Assembly (NCBI RefSeq): GCF_023242365.1
Contig: NZ_JALLIX010000017.1
Coordinates: 55,171 to 119,170, forward strand
Source: Pseudomonas sp. MWU13-2100
GTDB lineage: Bacteria; Pseudomonadota; Gammaproteobacteria; Pseudomonadales; Pseudomonadaceae
Direction: 5' to 3'
DNA length: 64,000 nucleotides
The notes beneath the pieces were generated by a model, which saw nothing but the letters and a program-made list of their open reading frames with translations, was not told where the DNA came from and searched no databases. A program made the translations under genes and the position numbers. Within the stretch, counting starts at the first letter, position 1; every line of letters begins with the position of its first letter. Below are positions 9,280 through 19,386 of this stretch, piece by piece.

Positions 9280-9640
9280 GGCTATGCTCTTAGCGATAGT
9301 GGTGTCAGATCACTATCGCTATCGCTCGGTGTTTCGTCGCAATCTGTCGTCGTACGCGAAACCCCGTAGGCGCTGGCTTGCTGGCGATGGTGCTGCGGCA
9401 TTCACCGCCGTTATCACGGACAGGCCCGATTCAGAGCGATCCAGCGTACACCAGGCTTTTTCCCGAATACGGCTTTCCCTTCGCCGACCAACGGCGTAAA
9501 AACAGATCCCATGAAAGGCCCGATGAAGCGTTCGCTTCATGAGAGAGCCCCTTAGCCTGAGTCGATCCGCCCTGTGTCGAACCGTGGCACTCAACGGCGG
9601 ATGGCTCGACCCCATAACCATGAACTATGCGGGCGTGCCC
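9280..9640. other. Non-coding interval between murB and the hydroxylase operon, with inverted repeats
   Basis: About 360 bp with no convincing gene. It holds a 10-bp perfect inverted repeat AGCGATAGTG/CACTATCGCT (9292-9301 and 9311-9320), a degraded REP-like palindrome around 9366-9388 (GTAGGCGCTGGCTTGCTGGC), and a short hairpin ATGAAGCG/CGCTTCAT at 9522-9539. The promoter of the downstream molybdenum hydroxylase operon should lie here, but I could not choose a -35/-10 pair with confidence. Confidence 0.5.
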
Positions 9641-10111
9641 ATGATTACCCTGAAACTCAACGGTCAAGACCATCCACTGGACGTCACCGAGGACATGCCG
9701 CTGCTCTGGGCGATCCGCGACGTGGCGGGTTATACCGGGACCAAATTCGGCTGCGGCATGGGCCTGTGCGGTGCTTGTACCGTGCACATCGACGGCCTGC
9801 CGGTGCGCTCCTGCATCACTCCCGTCGGCTCCGTGGCGGGGCAGAGCGTCAGTACCATCGACAACCTGCACAGCGATCCGGTCGGCCAGGCGGTGCAGCA
9901 AGCCTGGCTGGACGGTGGCGTCGCCCAGTGCGGCTTCTGCCAGGGTGGGCAGATCATGTCGGCCACGGCCTTGCTCAAGGTCAACCCCAAGCCCAGCGAT
10001 GCCCAGATCGAAGAGGCCATGCTCGGGAATATCTGTCGGTGCGGGACCTATAACCGCATCAAGACGGCCATTCACCAGGCCGCCGCCCATCTGCAGGAGG
10101 CCAAGGCATGA
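9641..10111 (+). CDS. (2Fe-2S) subunit of a molybdenum hydroxylase (isoquinoline 1-oxidoreductase alpha-like)
   Basis: Small electron-transfer subunit of 156 residues. The plant-type 2Fe-2S cluster is formed by Cys38, Cys43, Cys46 and Cys58 (CGMGLCGAC, then RSC) and the second cluster by Cys97, Cys100, Cys132 and Cys134 (CGFC and CRC). I take the ATG at 9641 because the conserved domain begins there; an ATG at 9620 would add seven residues. The stop overlaps the large-subunit start by 4 bp. Two-subunit enzymes of this kind lack a separate FAD subunit and pass electrons to cytochromes; aldehydes or N-heterocycles are the usual substrates, and which applies is not determinable here. Confidence 0.92.
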   Translation: MITLKLNGQDHPLDVTEDMPLLWAIRDVAGYTGTKFGCGMGLCGACTVHIDGLPVRSCITPVGSVAGQSVSTIDNLHSDPVGQAVQQAWLDGGVAQCGFCQGGQIMSATALLKVNPKPSDAQIEEAMLGNICRCGTYNRIKTAIHQAAAHLQEAKA

Positions 10112-12426
10112 ATACGTCGCTGAACGATTTCGTCCTGAGCAATCTCAGCCGGCGCGGCTTTCTCAAGGGCGTCGGCGCCACCGGCGCGCTGGTGCTGGCG
10201 GCGAGCTGGGGCTTGCCCGAGGCCTTTGCCGAAGGCGAGCAGAAATATGGCGCCGACCATATGCCCAATGGCTGGGTCGATGATCCCAAGGTCTATGTGA
10301 GTATCGAGGCCGACGGTAGCGTGACGGTGATCTGCAACCGTTCCGAAATGGGCCAGGGCGTGCGCACCAGCCTGAGCATGGTGGTGGCCGATGAGCTCGA
10401 GGCCGATTGGGCGCGGGTCAAGGTCAGGCAGGCACCGGGCGACGAAGTGCGTTTCGGCAACCAGGATACCGACGGTTCACGCAGCATGCGCCATTGGTAC
10501 GAGCCGATGCGGCGTTGCGGCGCGGCGGCGCGGAGCATGCTCGAACAGGCGGCGGCCGCGCAATGGAAAGTGCCGCTGGCGGAATGCCGGGCGCAGTTGC
10601 ACAAGGTTATCCACAGCCCGAGCGGCCGTGAGCTCGGGTATGGAGCCCTGGCGGTGGCTGCCGCCGCGTTGGCCGTTCCGGCCCGCGACAGCCTGAAGCT
10701 CAAGCCAGCGTCGGAATTCCGCTATATCGGCAAGGAGTCGAACCGGGCCATCGACGGGGCGGATATCGTCAATGGCCGGGCCTTGTATGGTGCCGACGTG
10801 CATTTCGACGGCACTCTCTACGCCACCGTGGCCCGGCCGCCGGTGTATGGGGGCAAGGTCAAGTCCTTCGATGCCGCCGCGACGCTGAAAGTCCCGGGAG
10901 TGCTCAAGGTCGTGGAAATCGAAAGTCGCCCGTTGCCTTCCGAATTCCAGCCGCTGGGCGGGGTGGCGGTAATCGCCAGCAACACCTGGGCGGCGATCAA
11001 GGGCCGCGAGGCGCTGACGATCGTCTGGGATGACGGGGTCAACGCCAGTTATGACTCCGTTGCCTATCGCCAGGAGCTGGAAGCGTCGGCGCGCCAGCCC
11101 GGCAAGGTGGTACGCGATACCGGTAATGTCGAGGAGGCCCTGAAGCGCGCTGACAGCCAGTTCGAAGCCGGTTATTACCTGCCGCACCTGGCCCAGTCGC
11201 CGATGGAACCGATGGTTGCCATCGCCCGTTTCAACAACGGCCACTGCGAAGCCTGGGCGCCGACCCAGGCGCCCCAGGTGACCCGCGAGCGGATCGCCGA
11301 GCGCCTGGGGATCGGCTTCGACCAGGTCACCGTCAACGTGACCCTGCTCGGCGGCGGTTTCGGGCGCAAGTCCAAGCCGGACTACATCATCGAGGCGGCC
11401 ATTCTTGCCAAGGAAATGCCGGGCAAGGCCGTGCGCGTGCAGTGGACCCGCGAGGACGATATCCACTATTCCTATTTCCACACCGTGTCGGCGGAATACC
11501 TGCGGGCCAGCCTGAACAAGGACGGCACGCCGTCCGGTTGGCTGCACCGCACCGTGGCGCCGAGTATCAGCGCACTGTTCGCGCCGAATATGAACAACGA
11601 GGGCGCCTTTGAACTGGGCATGGGCTTCACCAACATGGCCTACAACATTCCCAACGTGCGCCTGGAAAACCCCGAAGCGAAGGTGCATACGCGGGTGGGC
11701 TGGTACCGCTCGGTATCGAATATCCCCCATGGTTTCGCCATCCAGAGTTTCGTTGACGAACTGGCCCACAAGGCCGGCCAGGACCCCTTGGCCTATCAGC
11801 TCAAGTTGTTGGCGCCGGATCGCCAGATCGACCCGCGTACCCTGAGCGATCAGTGGAACTACGGTGAGTCCCCCGAGCGTTATCCCATCGATACCGGGCG
11901 TATGCGCGCGGTCCTGGAAACCGCGACCCAGGCCGCCGGTTGGGGACGCCAGCTGCCCCCAGGGCGCGGCCTGGGTCTGGCGGTGCATTACAGCTTTGTC
12001 ACCTACGTGGCGGCGGTGATCGAGGTCGAGGTCAAGGACGATGGCAGCCTGATCGTGCACAAGGCCGATATCGCCGTGGACTGTGGCCCGCAGATCAACC
12101 CGGAGCGGATCCGCTCGCAGTTCGAAGGGGCCTGCGTCATGGGCCTGGGCAACGCCGTGCTGGGTGAGATCAGCTTCAAGAAGGGCAAGGTCCAGCAGGA
12201 CAACTTCCATATGTACGAAGTGGCTCGCATGTCCCTGGCGCCGAAGGTGGTGGCAGTGCATCTGGTCACACCGCCGGGCGAGGTGCCGTTGGGCGGTGTC
12301 GGTGAGCCGGGTGTGCCGCCGATTGCGCCGGCGCTGTGCAACGCGATCTTTGCCGCCACCGGCAAGCGTATTCGCAACCTGCCGGTGCGCTACCAGCTGC
12401 AAGGCTGGAACCAGGTGAAAGCCTGA
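10108..12426 (+). CDS. Molybdopterin-binding subunit of an aldehyde/isoquinoline oxidoreductase-type enzyme
   Basis: Catalytic subunit, 772 residues, of the xanthine oxidase superfamily in the IorB-like form. A twin-arginine-like N-terminus (SRRGFLKG, residues 14-21, then a hydrophobic stretch) suggests periplasmic export together with the iron-sulphur subunit. The molybdopterin segments GGGFGRKS and, near the C-terminus, GGVGEPGVPP containing the catalytic glutamate at about residue 733 are intact. It overlaps both neighbours by a few bases (ATGA at the start, TGATG at the end), so the whole cassette is probably one transcript. Substrate unknown. Confidence 0.92.
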   Translation: MNTSLNDFVLSNLSRRGFLKGVGATGALVLAASWGLPEAFAEGEQKYGADHMPNGWVDDPKVYVSIEADGSVTVICNRSEMGQGVRTSLSMVVADELEADWARVKVRQAPGDEVRFGNQDTDGSRSMRHWYEPMRRCGAAARSMLEQAAAAQWKVPLAECRAQLHKVIHSPSGRELGYGALAVAAAALAVPARDSLKLKPASEFRYIGKESNRAIDGADIVNGRALYGADVHFDGTLYATVARPPVYGGKVKSFDAAATLKVPGVLKVVEIESRPLPSEFQPLGGVAVIASNTWAAIKGREALTIVWDDGVNASYDSVAYRQELEASARQPGKVVRDTGNVEEALKRADSQFEAGYYLPHLAQSPMEPMVAIARFNNGHCEAWAPTQAPQVTRERIAERLGIGFDQVTVNVTLLGGGFGRKSKPDYIIEAAILAKEMPGKAVRVQWTREDDIHYSYFHTVSAEYLRASLNKDGTPSGWLHRTVAPSISALFAPNMNNEGAFELGMGFTNMAYNIPNVRLENPEAKVHTRVGWYRSVSNIPHGFAIQSFVDELAHKAGQDPLAYQLKLLAPDRQIDPRTLSDQWNYGESPERYPIDTGRMRAVLETATQAAGWGRQLPPGRGLGLAVHYSFVTYVAAVIEVEVKDDGSLIVHKADIAVDCGPQINPERIRSQFEGACVMGLGNAVLGEISFKKGKVQQDNFHMYEVARMSLAPKVVAVHLVTPPGEVPLGGVGEPGVPPIAPALCNAIFAATGKRIRNLPVRYQLQGWNQVKA

Positions 12427-13412
12427 TGGACAGCGTCGATCTGAATGTCTTGCGCAGTGTCCTGCAATGGCGCCGCGCGGGGCAGCGGGTGGTGCTGTAC
12501 AGCGTGGTCCAGACCTGGGGCAGCGCGCCACGGCCGCCGGGGGCGATGCTGGCCCTGCGCGAGGACGGCGTGGTGATCGGCTCGGTGTCCGGAGGTTGCA
12601 TCGAGGACGACCTGATCCAGCGTTTGCAGGATGGGCGCCTGCCGGAAGACGGGCCACCGGTGCAACTGGTGACCTATGGCGTGAGCCGTGACGAGGCGGC
12701 GCGTTTTGGCCTGCCCTGTGGCGGGACCTTGCGCCTGACCGAGGAGCGGGTAGGCGATCCGGGTTGGGTGGCGCAATTACTGGCGCGCTGCGAGGCCCAT
12801 GAGATTGTCGCCCGGGAGCTGAACCTGGCCACCGGCGACGTGACCTTGAGCGACGCGGGCAAAACCGACACCCTGAGCTTTGACGGTGAGCGCTTGCGGG
12901 CGATCTACGGTCCTCGTTGGCGCTTGTTGTTGATCGGTGCCGGCCAATTGTCGCGCTATGTGGCGGAAATCGCCCGGCTGCTGGATTTCGAAGTACTGAT
13001 CTGCGATCCACGCAAGGAATTCGTCCATGGCTGGGAAGAGCAACAGGGGCGTTTTGTGCCGGGCATGCCCGATGAGGCCGTGCTGAATATCCAGACCGAC
13101 GAGCGCACGGCCATCATCGCCCTGACCCACGACCCGCGGCTGGACGACATGGCGTTGCTCACGGCATTGAATTCCAGGGCGTTCTACATTGGTGCATTGG
13201 GTTCGCGGGTCAACAGCCAGAAGCGCCGGGGCAATCTGGCAATGCTCGGCTTGACCCCGAATGCCATTGCTCGGTTGCATGGCCCGATTGGTTTGCATAT
13301 CGGTAGTCATACGCCGGCGGAGATTGCCTTGTCCTTGATGGCGGAAATCGTGGCGATCAAGAACGGTGTCGAGTTGCGGCAGAAAAAGCCGGAGTTGGCG
13401 ACCCATGAGTGA
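12426..13412 (+). CDS. XdhC/CoxI family molybdenum hydroxylase maturation factor
   Basis: 328-residue protein with the two XdhC regions: an N-terminal CoxI segment (AMLALREDGVVIGSVSGGCI) and a C-terminal Rossmann-like domain with LLIGAGQLSRYVAEIA near residue 160. Family members bind sulphurated molybdenum cofactor and insert it into their cognate hydroxylase. The start ATG overlaps the preceding stop by one base, placing it in the same operon as its likely client. ATG at 12426 was preferred over an upstream in-frame start that would lie deep inside the catalytic gene. Confidence 0.9.
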   Translation: MDSVDLNVLRSVLQWRRAGQRVVLYSVVQTWGSAPRPPGAMLALREDGVVIGSVSGGCIEDDLIQRLQDGRLPEDGPPVQLVTYGVSRDEAARFGLPCGGTLRLTEERVGDPGWVAQLLARCEAHEIVARELNLATGDVTLSDAGKTDTLSFDGERLRAIYGPRWRLLLIGAGQLSRYVAEIARLLDFEVLICDPRKEFVHGWEEQQGRFVPGMPDEAVLNIQTDERTAIIALTHDPRLDDMALLTALNSRAFYIGALGSRVNSQKRRGNLAMLGLTPNAIARLHGPIGLHIGSHTPAEIALSLMAEIVAIKNGVELRQKKPELATHE

Positions 13413-14001
13413 GTCGGTTGCGGCCATTGTCCTGGCGGCGGGGCAGGGCAGCCGTTTTCGACAGGCGGCGGGGGCCGATCAGGACAAGTTGCTGGCGTGC
13501 TGTGTGGGCCGTGATGGTGTGAAGCGGGCGGTGTTGGAGCATGTGCTGCTGAGTTTGCCGCAGGGGCTCGGAGCCCGGTTGCTGGTGACAACGGCGGATC
13601 GCTTGGAGGTCATTCATCTGGCGCAGGTGTATGGCTGTCGGGTGCTGCTGATCGAGTCGACGGGTATGGGCGACAGCCTCGCCGCCGCCGTGGCGGCGAC
13701 GGCCGATCAGGCGGGGTGGCTGGTGCTGCTGGGAGATATGCCGTTTATCCTGCCGGAGACGGTTGTGCTGGCCTTGGCCGGTATTGAAGACGATGCCATT
13801 TGCGTGCCGGTTTTTCAGGGCGAACCTGGACATCCGGTCGGCTTCGGACGCTCGTTTGGACCTGCCTTGATGGGCTTGTCGGGCGACCGTGGAGCCAAGC
13901 CGTTGTTTGCGCGAGGCCGAGTGCGAGGGTTGCCTGTCGACGATCAGGGCGTGCTTTGGGATGTGGACAGTCCTGAGGGTCTGATATTTTCGAAGGCTTG
14001 A
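13405..14001 (+). CDS. MocA-like molybdenum cofactor cytidylyltransferase / nucleotidyltransferase
   Basis: 198-residue NTP transferase. The N-terminal AAIVLAAGQGSRF loop binds nucleotide and LLGDMPFI is the metal-binding segment; both match the MobA/MocA group. In this context it would make molybdopterin cytosine dinucleotide, the cofactor form used by IorAB-type enzymes, so the four genes 9641-14001 are a self-contained enzyme plus cofactor-finishing set. It overlaps the XdhC-like gene by 8 bp. The alternative that it acts on another sugar nucleotide is unlikely given the neighbours. Confidence 0.85.
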   Translation: MSESVAAIVLAAGQGSRFRQAAGADQDKLLACCVGRDGVKRAVLEHVLLSLPQGLGARLLVTTADRLEVIHLAQVYGCRVLLIESTGMGDSLAAAVAATADQAGWLVLLGDMPFILPETVVLALAGIEDDAICVPVFQGEPGHPVGFGRSFGPALMGLSGDRGAKPLFARGRVRGLPVDDQGVLWDVDSPEGLIFSKA

Positions 14002-14222
14002 GGGGGCAACGTATCGAGCGACACGCGACATGCGATACTGGCCCTGATTTCTTCCTGTCGTCCTAAGCTTGCGTGGGACATTTCTCGTTCCGTCTCTGCT
14101 GCCTTGAATTACCTCTGTGCCCCTGTAGGTTGCGTTGATGCAGCTCATTCCTGAGTCGGTGCAACCCACGGTTAACAGTGTGCGCCCCCGGCATGTGGCG
14201 CCGGCAAGAGGGTGTTCACGCA

Positions 14223-14726
14223 ATGGCAACCGGATATTTTATTTGCCAATGGGACAAGACCACCTGCGGTGGCACGGTGCTGGAAGGCGAATCCCGCATG
14301 AGAATGCTTACCCGGAATCAGGCGCTCGAGGGGGATCGGGTTTCCTGCGGGGTCGACGGTAAGACCTACGTGATCCTTGGCGGAATTGCGCACATGAGGA
14401 GAGACGGACGCTGTCTGGCCGGCACCCTGGACAGTCACAGCGGTTGTCCCTGCAAAGCCAGGCTGATCCCTTCTTACGTCACGGGCATCCCGTCAGGTGT
14501 CGCTCAAGCCATCGAATTGACCTTGACCAGCCAGTGTCATGCTGTCGATGACGGTCGCACCGTTAGTCTTGGTAACAACCCCCTTGCCGACCTGTCCGAT
14601 ATCAACCAGCGGATGGTCTTCGTGCTCAGGGCCGCGGCACAGTTTGACGAACTGCTGCATAACAGCCATCGCTACAAAATCGAACAGGCAATCCAGGAGA
14701 TTGCCGCCGGCCATGGTGTGCGATGA
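14223..14726 (+). CDS. PAAR-domain protein (type VI secretion spike tip)
   Basis: 167 residues. Residues about 1-95 form a PAAR-type domain (CQWDKTTCGGTVLEGES, then GDRVSCGV and AHMRRDGRC), which in type VI secretion sharpens the VgrG spike and carries effectors. The C-terminal ~70 residues are a short extension that I do not recognise. No vgrG, hcp or other secretion genes are nearby, so it is an orphan that would depend on a secretion system elsewhere. It overlaps the next gene by 4 bp, and that gene is the natural candidate for a linked effector, adaptor or immunity protein. Confidence 0.8.
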   Translation: MATGYFICQWDKTTCGGTVLEGESRMRMLTRNQALEGDRVSCGVDGKTYVILGGIAHMRRDGRCLAGTLDSHSGCPCKARLIPSYVTGIPSGVAQAIELTLTSQCHAVDDGRTVSLGNNPLADLSDINQRMVFVLRAAAQFDELLHNSHRYKIEQAIQEIAAGHGVR

Positions 14727-15334
14727 GCAGGCTCACCCGGATTGGTCGGCAACGCGTCGGATTAGTCTTGTTGATCGTCGCCCTCCTGGCGTTGGCGGCG
14801 ATTGAAGAGCTAACGGAAAAGGAAATCGCGTTGGTGATTGGCGAGCCTTACGAAGCCATGCGCCAACGCTCCAGCGCGAGCATTGATCCAGCCATTCCGG
14901 GACATTCTTGGTTCAGTATTCCCAAGTCGGATGCCCGCCTGCGTCTTGCGGACCCTCAATATGGGTTTGTAACCCCCCAGGCCCTCTTCTTCACGGTTAT
15001 GTACAATAACGAGGTGGTCGAGGGGGTTCGCATGTCCCCGCAAATCGAACCTCTATTGCTCGACGACACCCTCAAGATCGTGCTGGATTTGCAGGAGTAA
15101 TGGCGCAACGCGGGCTGGACACCCATCCGGGTTGCGCAAGATCCACCGTTCGCCGATACACCGCAATGGCGTGCCCAATTACGCGATGTGAAAAAGGGCG
15201 GTGTTGCTTACTGGCAAGCAGGCAACCGATACAAAGCGATGTTGGTGGTTCATCGATTCAAGGATAAGAAACGTCCCACGGAGGAGCGCTACCTCATCAC
15301 ACTGGAGCTTAGCAAGTCACGGGGGGAGCGATGA
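14723..15334 (+). pseudogene. Membrane-anchored hypothetical protein interrupted by an in-frame TAA
   Basis: The first reading segment, 14723-15100, codes for 125 residues with an N-terminal membrane anchor (LVLLIVALLALAA, about residues 13-25). It ends at TAA 15098-15100 after DLQE. The same frame then stays open for 77 more codons to TGA at 15332-15334, with ordinary Pseudomonas codon use and a protein-like sequence (WRNAGWTPIRVAQD, later RYLITLELSKS). The simplest reading is one gene of 203 codons carrying a nonsense mutation; translation as two parts is less likely because no good start follows the TAA. It is coupled to the PAAR gene, so an immunity or accessory function is possible but unproven. 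Confidence 0.72.
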
Positions 15335-15390
15335 CCTTGTTCGCCTGTCGCTGACTGAACGATAGCCTTCCGTAGGATTCGGACAAAAAA

Positions 15391-15420
15391 AGCCCCGCCT
15401 GCATCACTGCAGGCGGGGCT
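15391..15420. terminator. Bidirectional intrinsic terminator
   Basis: Perfect 13-bp stem AGCCCCGCCTGCA / TGCAGGCGGGGCT around a four-base loop, with a run of A on the left and TTTT on the right. It therefore serves both the rightward PAAR-linked transcript and the leftward rne transcript. Confidence 0.92.
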
Positions 15421-15438
15421 TTTCAACAGCCGTCAGAG

Positions 15439-18400
15439 TCAGGCGAGGGGTTTAGGCTCGTGGGCTGCTTCCGGGGCTTTGTGGTTGTGTTCAACCACTT
15501 CTTCGACAGACTGCAGGTTTTCGTCGACGGTCGGTGCAGCCGCTTCGCTTTCAGCCGGTACGAATTGCGCTGGAGCCTCAGGCACAGGCGCCGGTTCGGC
15601 AGCAACCACGGCTTCTACTGCGGGGGCAGCAGCGGCACGTTCGGCAGCTTCCTGGGCCAGACGCTCTTCTTCACGCTTGCGACGACGCACTTCACGCGGA
15701 TCGTTCGGTGCGCGACCGTTGCTGGTCAGGGCGCTGGCCGGAGCCGCCTCGACAGCCGGCGCAGCGACTTCAGCCACAGTGGCAACCACCGGAGCAGGCT
15801 CTGGCTGGGCAACCACGGCCGGCTCTTCAGCCACCGGAGCTTCAGTCACAGGCGCTTGCGGTGCGACCGCTGGCTCGGACCATTGGAATGCGGCCTGGAC
15901 TTCCTGAGCCGGCTCTGGCGCTTGTTCAGCAACCGGAGCTTCGACGACAGGGGCCTGGGCCACAGCTTCTTCAACGACTGTCGCCGCGACCACTGCGGTT
16001 TCGATGGCCGGTTCAGGCGCCACGAATACTGGCAGCTCCGCGACCACGGCCGGTTCGGCAGGGGCTTCAACCGCAGGCTCAACCGCCTGAACCGGAGCAA
16101 CTTCCACTTCCGGTACCGCCGGGGCTTCTACCGGGGTAGTGGCTTCAACGACCGGAGCTTCAACCGCGGGTGCTTCCTGGGTCGCGGCAGTGGCCAGTTC
16201 GGCCTGCTGATGCGCCTGGGCTTCGGCTGGAGCACTGATCACGCTGCTGGCGACGGCGGCGGTCACGGCCAGGCCGGCAGCCAGTTCGGCAGCGGTGGCG
16301 GCTTCGTGATGTTCTTCGCTGCCTTCTTCCGAGCCTTCGATCACATTGCCGTTGGCATCACGCTGACGCTCGCGACGGTTGCTGCGACGACGCTGACCAC
16401 GGGAGCGGCGACGTGGACGATCGCCACCTTCGGCGTTGTCCTGGCTGTCGTCCTGCAGTTGCTCTTCGCCCTGCAACACTTCCTCTTCACCGGCAGCTGC
16501 AGGCTGCTCGGTACGCGGTTGGCGTTCTTCACGCGGTGCACGCGGCTGACGCTCTTCACGTGGCGCACGGGCCGGACGTTCTTCCGCGACTACCGCTGCG
16601 GTTGCAGCTGTTGCGGCGGCAGCGACGGCCGGTGCGGCATCCAGCGGCTCACGCAGTTCACGCACGCGTTCTTCACGTTCGCCACGTGGCTTGCGATCTT
16701 CACGCGGGGCACGTGGGGCACGCTCTTCACGCGGCGCACGTGGCGCACGTTCCTCGCGGGCTACGGCCGGTGCTTCGTCACGCACTTCGCGGACTTCACG
16801 CGGTGCACGCTCTTCCCGTGGGGCGCGTTCTTCACGCGGCTCGCGCGCTGCACGTTCTTCACGGGGCGCACGCTCTTCACGCGGCTTGCGCTCTTCATCG
16901 CGGCGACCGTTACGGTTGCGGCTCTGCTGGCGACCGTTGCGACGTTCTTCGTTACGGGCCGGACGCTCGGCTGCCGGTTTTTCAACCACGGCCGGTGCAA
17001 CAGGCTCTTCCTTGCTGGCGAACAGGCTGACCAGCGACTTCACCAGACCCTTGAACAGGCTTGGCTCGGCCACGACCGGCGCAGGAGCGGCCACCGGCGC
17101 CGCTACTTCTTCGGCCGGAACCGGCGCGTTGGCGCGGACCGGCGCGGTCTTGACCGCCGCCTCCTGGCGAACCAGGGTACGGGTGGCCGCGGCCGGCTGG
17201 ACTTCTTCCACTTCGGCAGCGGCAGCGGCGATTTCGTAGCTGGACTGGTTGGTGTGGGCTTCCGGGCTGTCATCGCGCAGACGTTGCACTTCGAAGTGCG
17301 GCGTCTCCAGGTGATCGTTCGGCAGGATCACGATGCGCGCACGGGTGCGCAGTTCGATCTTGGTGATCGAGTTGCGTTTTTCGTTGAGCAGGAAGGCGGC
17401 AACCGGGATCGGCACCTGGGCGCGGACTTCGGCGGTGCGGTCCTTCAGGGCTTCTTCTTCGATCAGGCGCAGGATCGCCAGGGACAGCGATTCGACGTCA
17501 CGGATGATGCCGGTGCCGTTGCAGCGCGGGCAGACGATGCCGCTGCTTTCGCCCAGGGACGGACGCAGGCGCTGACGGGACATTTCCAGCAGGCCGAAGC
17601 GCGAGATGCGACCGACTTGTACGCGGGCACGGTCGGCTTCCAGGCACTCGCGGACCTTTTCTTCCACGGCGCGCTGGTTCTTGGCCGGGGTCATGTCGAT
17701 GAAGTCGATGACGATCAGGCCGCCGATGTCGCGCAGGCGCAACTGACGGGCGATTTCCTCGGCGGCTTCCAGGTTGGTCTGCAACGCGGTTTCTTCGATG
17801 TCGCTGCCTTTGGTGGCGCGCGCCGAGTTGATGTCGATGGACACCAGGGCCTCGGTCGGATCGATAACGATGGAACCGCCGGAAGGCAGTTCGACGACAC
17901 GCTGGAAGGCGGTTTCGATCTGGCTTTCGATCTGGAAACGGTTGAACAGCGGCACGCTGTCTTCGTACAGCTTGATCTTGCTGGCGTACTGCGGCATTAC
18001 CTGGCGGATGAAGGTCAGGGCTTCGTCCTGGGCTTCAACGCTGTCGATCAGCACTTCGCCGATATCCTGGCGCAGGTAGTCGCGGATGGCGCGGATGATC
18101 ACGTTGCTTTCCTGGTAGATCAGGAAAGGCGCGGAGCGATCCAGTGAGGCTTCTTTGATGGCGGTCCAGAGTTGCAGCAGGTAGTCGAGGTCCCACTGCA
18201 TTTCTTCGCTGCTGCGGCCAAGGCCGGCAGTGCGCACGATCAGGCCCATGTCGGCCGGAGCCACCAGGCCGTTCAGCGCTTCACGCAGTTCGTTGCGCTC
18301 TTCGCCTTCGATGCGCCGGGAGATACCGCCGGCACGCGGGTTGTTCGGCATCAGTACCAGGTAACGACCGGCCAGGCTGATGAAGGTGGTCAGGGCGGCG

Positions 18401-18732
18401 CCCTTGTTGCCACGTTCTTCTTTTTCGACCTGGACGATGACTTCCTGGCCTTCGCTCAGGACGTCCTTGATGTTGACGCGGCCTTCGGGGGCTTTCTTGA
18501 AGTATTCGCGGGAGATTTCTTTCAGCGGCAGGAAGCCGTGGCGCTCAGAGCCGAAATCGACAAAGGCAGCCTCGAGGCTCGGCTCGATGCGAGTAATCCG
18601 GCCTTTATAGATGTTGGCCTTCTTCTGCTCGCGTGCACCGGACTCGATGTCCAGGTCGTAGAGGCGCTGGCCGTCTACCAGGGCAACACGCAACTCTTCG
18701 GGTTGAGTTGCGTTAATCAGCATTCTTTTCAT
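15439..18732 (-). CDS. rne: Ribonuclease E
   Basis: Essential endoribonuclease for mRNA turnover and rRNA/tRNA processing, scaffold of the degradosome, 1097 residues. The N-terminal catalytic half has the start [20 protein letters not shown], an S1 RNA-binding domain (about 35-125), the RNase E/G core with [11 protein letters not shown] and IVIDFIDM carrying the metal-binding aspartates, and the zinc-link CPRC near 405. The C-terminal half is disordered, with long Arg/Glu-rich repeats ([13 protein letters not shown]) for RNA binding and then Ala/Val/Glu/Pro-rich sequence. ATG 18732 is chosen by alignment; an upstream in-frame start adds 16 unrelated residues. Transcribed leftward from a promoter ~650 bp upstream. 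Confidence 0.97.
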   Translation of the reverse strand: MKRMLINATQPEELRVALVDGQRLYDLDIESGAREQKKANIYKGRITRIEPSLEAAFVDFGSERHGFLPLKEISREYFKKAPEGRVNIKDVLSEGQEVIVQVEKEERGNKGAALTTFISLAGRYLVLMPNNPRAGGISRRIEGEERNELREALNGLVAPADMGLIVRTAGLGRSSEEMQWDLDYLLQLWTAIKEASLDRSAPFLIYQESNVIIRAIRDYLRQDIGEVLIDSVEAQDEALTFIRQVMPQYASKIKLYEDSVPLFNRFQIESQIETAFQRVVELPSGGSIVIDPTEALVSIDINSARATKGSDIEETALQTNLEAAEEIARQLRLRDIGGLIVIDFIDMTPAKNQRAVEEKVRECLEADRARVQVGRISRFGLLEMSRQRLRPSLGESSGIVCPRCNGTGIIRDVESLSLAILRLIEEEALKDRTAEVRAQVPIPVAAFLLNEKRNSITKIELRTRARIVILPNDHLETPHFEVQRLRDDSPEAHTNQSSYEIAAAAAEVEEVQPAAATRTLVRQEAAVKTAPVRANAPVPAEEVAAPVAAPAPVVAEPSLFKGLVKSLVSLFASKEEPVAPAVVEKPAAERPARNEERRNGRQQSRNRNGRRDEERKPREERAPREERAAREPREERAPREERAPREVREVRDEAPAVAREERAPRAPREERAPRAPREDRKPRGEREERVRELREPLDAAPAVAAAATAATAAVVAEERPARAPREERQPRAPREERQPRTEQPAAAGEEEVLQGEEQLQDDSQDNAEGGDRPRRRSRGQRRRSNRRERQRDANGNVIEGSEEGSEEHHEAATAAELAAGLAVTAAVASSVISAPAEAQAHQQAELATAATQEAPAVEAPVVEATTPVEAPAVPEVEVAPVQAVEPAVEAPAEPAVVAELPVFVAPEPAIETAVVAATVVEEAVAQAPVVEAPVAEQAPEPAQEVQAAFQWSEPAVAPQAPVTEAPVAEEPAVVAQPEPAPVVATVAEVAAPAVEAAPASALTSNGRAPNDPREVRRRKREEERLAQEAAERAAAAPAVEAVVAAEPAPVPEAPAQFVPAESEAAAPTVDENLQSVEEVVEHNHKAPEAAHEPKPLA

Positions 18733-19380
18733 GTAGTACCGTCGGTTTCCGGGCTGCCGGAAACGGCGTTCGGCACACACGACTTCTCACGGTCGGTGTC
18801 AGGTGCGTCAGGAGTGGTTGGCCATTCCTGTGTCGGGCGAGGTTCGTCCAGAGGGGGCGAAGTCGCGACTCACGCGTCCTGCTTCTTGGGGTGACAAAAG
18901 ACACCTCACAAGCAAAAGCTCTGTCAGGAGGAGGAATCAACCGCGGGTGTGGACGATATGAAGCGTCTTGATAAAGCCTAATGCTACACAGTCCGACGGT
19001 TGTGCATCTCCACCCTACACGTATCCCTGATAATTCGGGTGCGGCCGCGCGCAGAATCCGCAGCGGGTTGGCATTTACCGTGTTTTCCAAAAGGGGAAAG
19101 CACGCTCATGGCTAATTAGGCGTTGTTTCCGATGCCTTCGCCCAGGTGTGACTCGTGACCGACTGCACTTTGTGAACTGGCCGTTAATACCGGCTCGGGA
19201 AACGAGTGTTGACTCAGTTTTCCGGCGCGCTTCAGGCCTTATGTCACCTGCGCTCGTTACGATCGCGAACCTTTCCTCGAACGGCGAAAGCCCCGTAGGA
19301 CGGCCTCGCATCCTGATGAATTGCGTTGGGCAGGGCCGGCTGTTGGCCGTTGGTCCTCTGTCCAGCCGCTTTTGGCGGCG
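18733..19380 (-). promoter_or_regulatory. Long 5' leader of rne
   Basis: From the promoter at 19387-19415 the predicted transcript runs about 648 nt before the rne ATG. No gene is apparent in this interval on either strand. E. coli rne has a structured leader of about 360 nt through which RNase E controls its own mRNA decay; a leader here, even longer, is likely to do the same. The length is an inference from one promoter; a second promoter nearer the gene would shorten it. Confidence 0.6.
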
Positions 19381-19386
19381 TTCGCG

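Noticed and set aside
10477..13011. Open frame of 844 codons on the minus strand opposite the molybdenum hydroxylase
   Set aside because: High GC removes stops on the complement. The product is Arg/His/Gln-rich with no family pattern, while the plus strand has intact catalytic motifs.
15460..18147. Open frame of 895 codons on the plus strand opposite rne
   Set aside because: Antisense to a certain gene; the Arg/Glu/Ala-rich repeats of rne leave the complement free of stops. Its product is low-complexity and resembles nothing.
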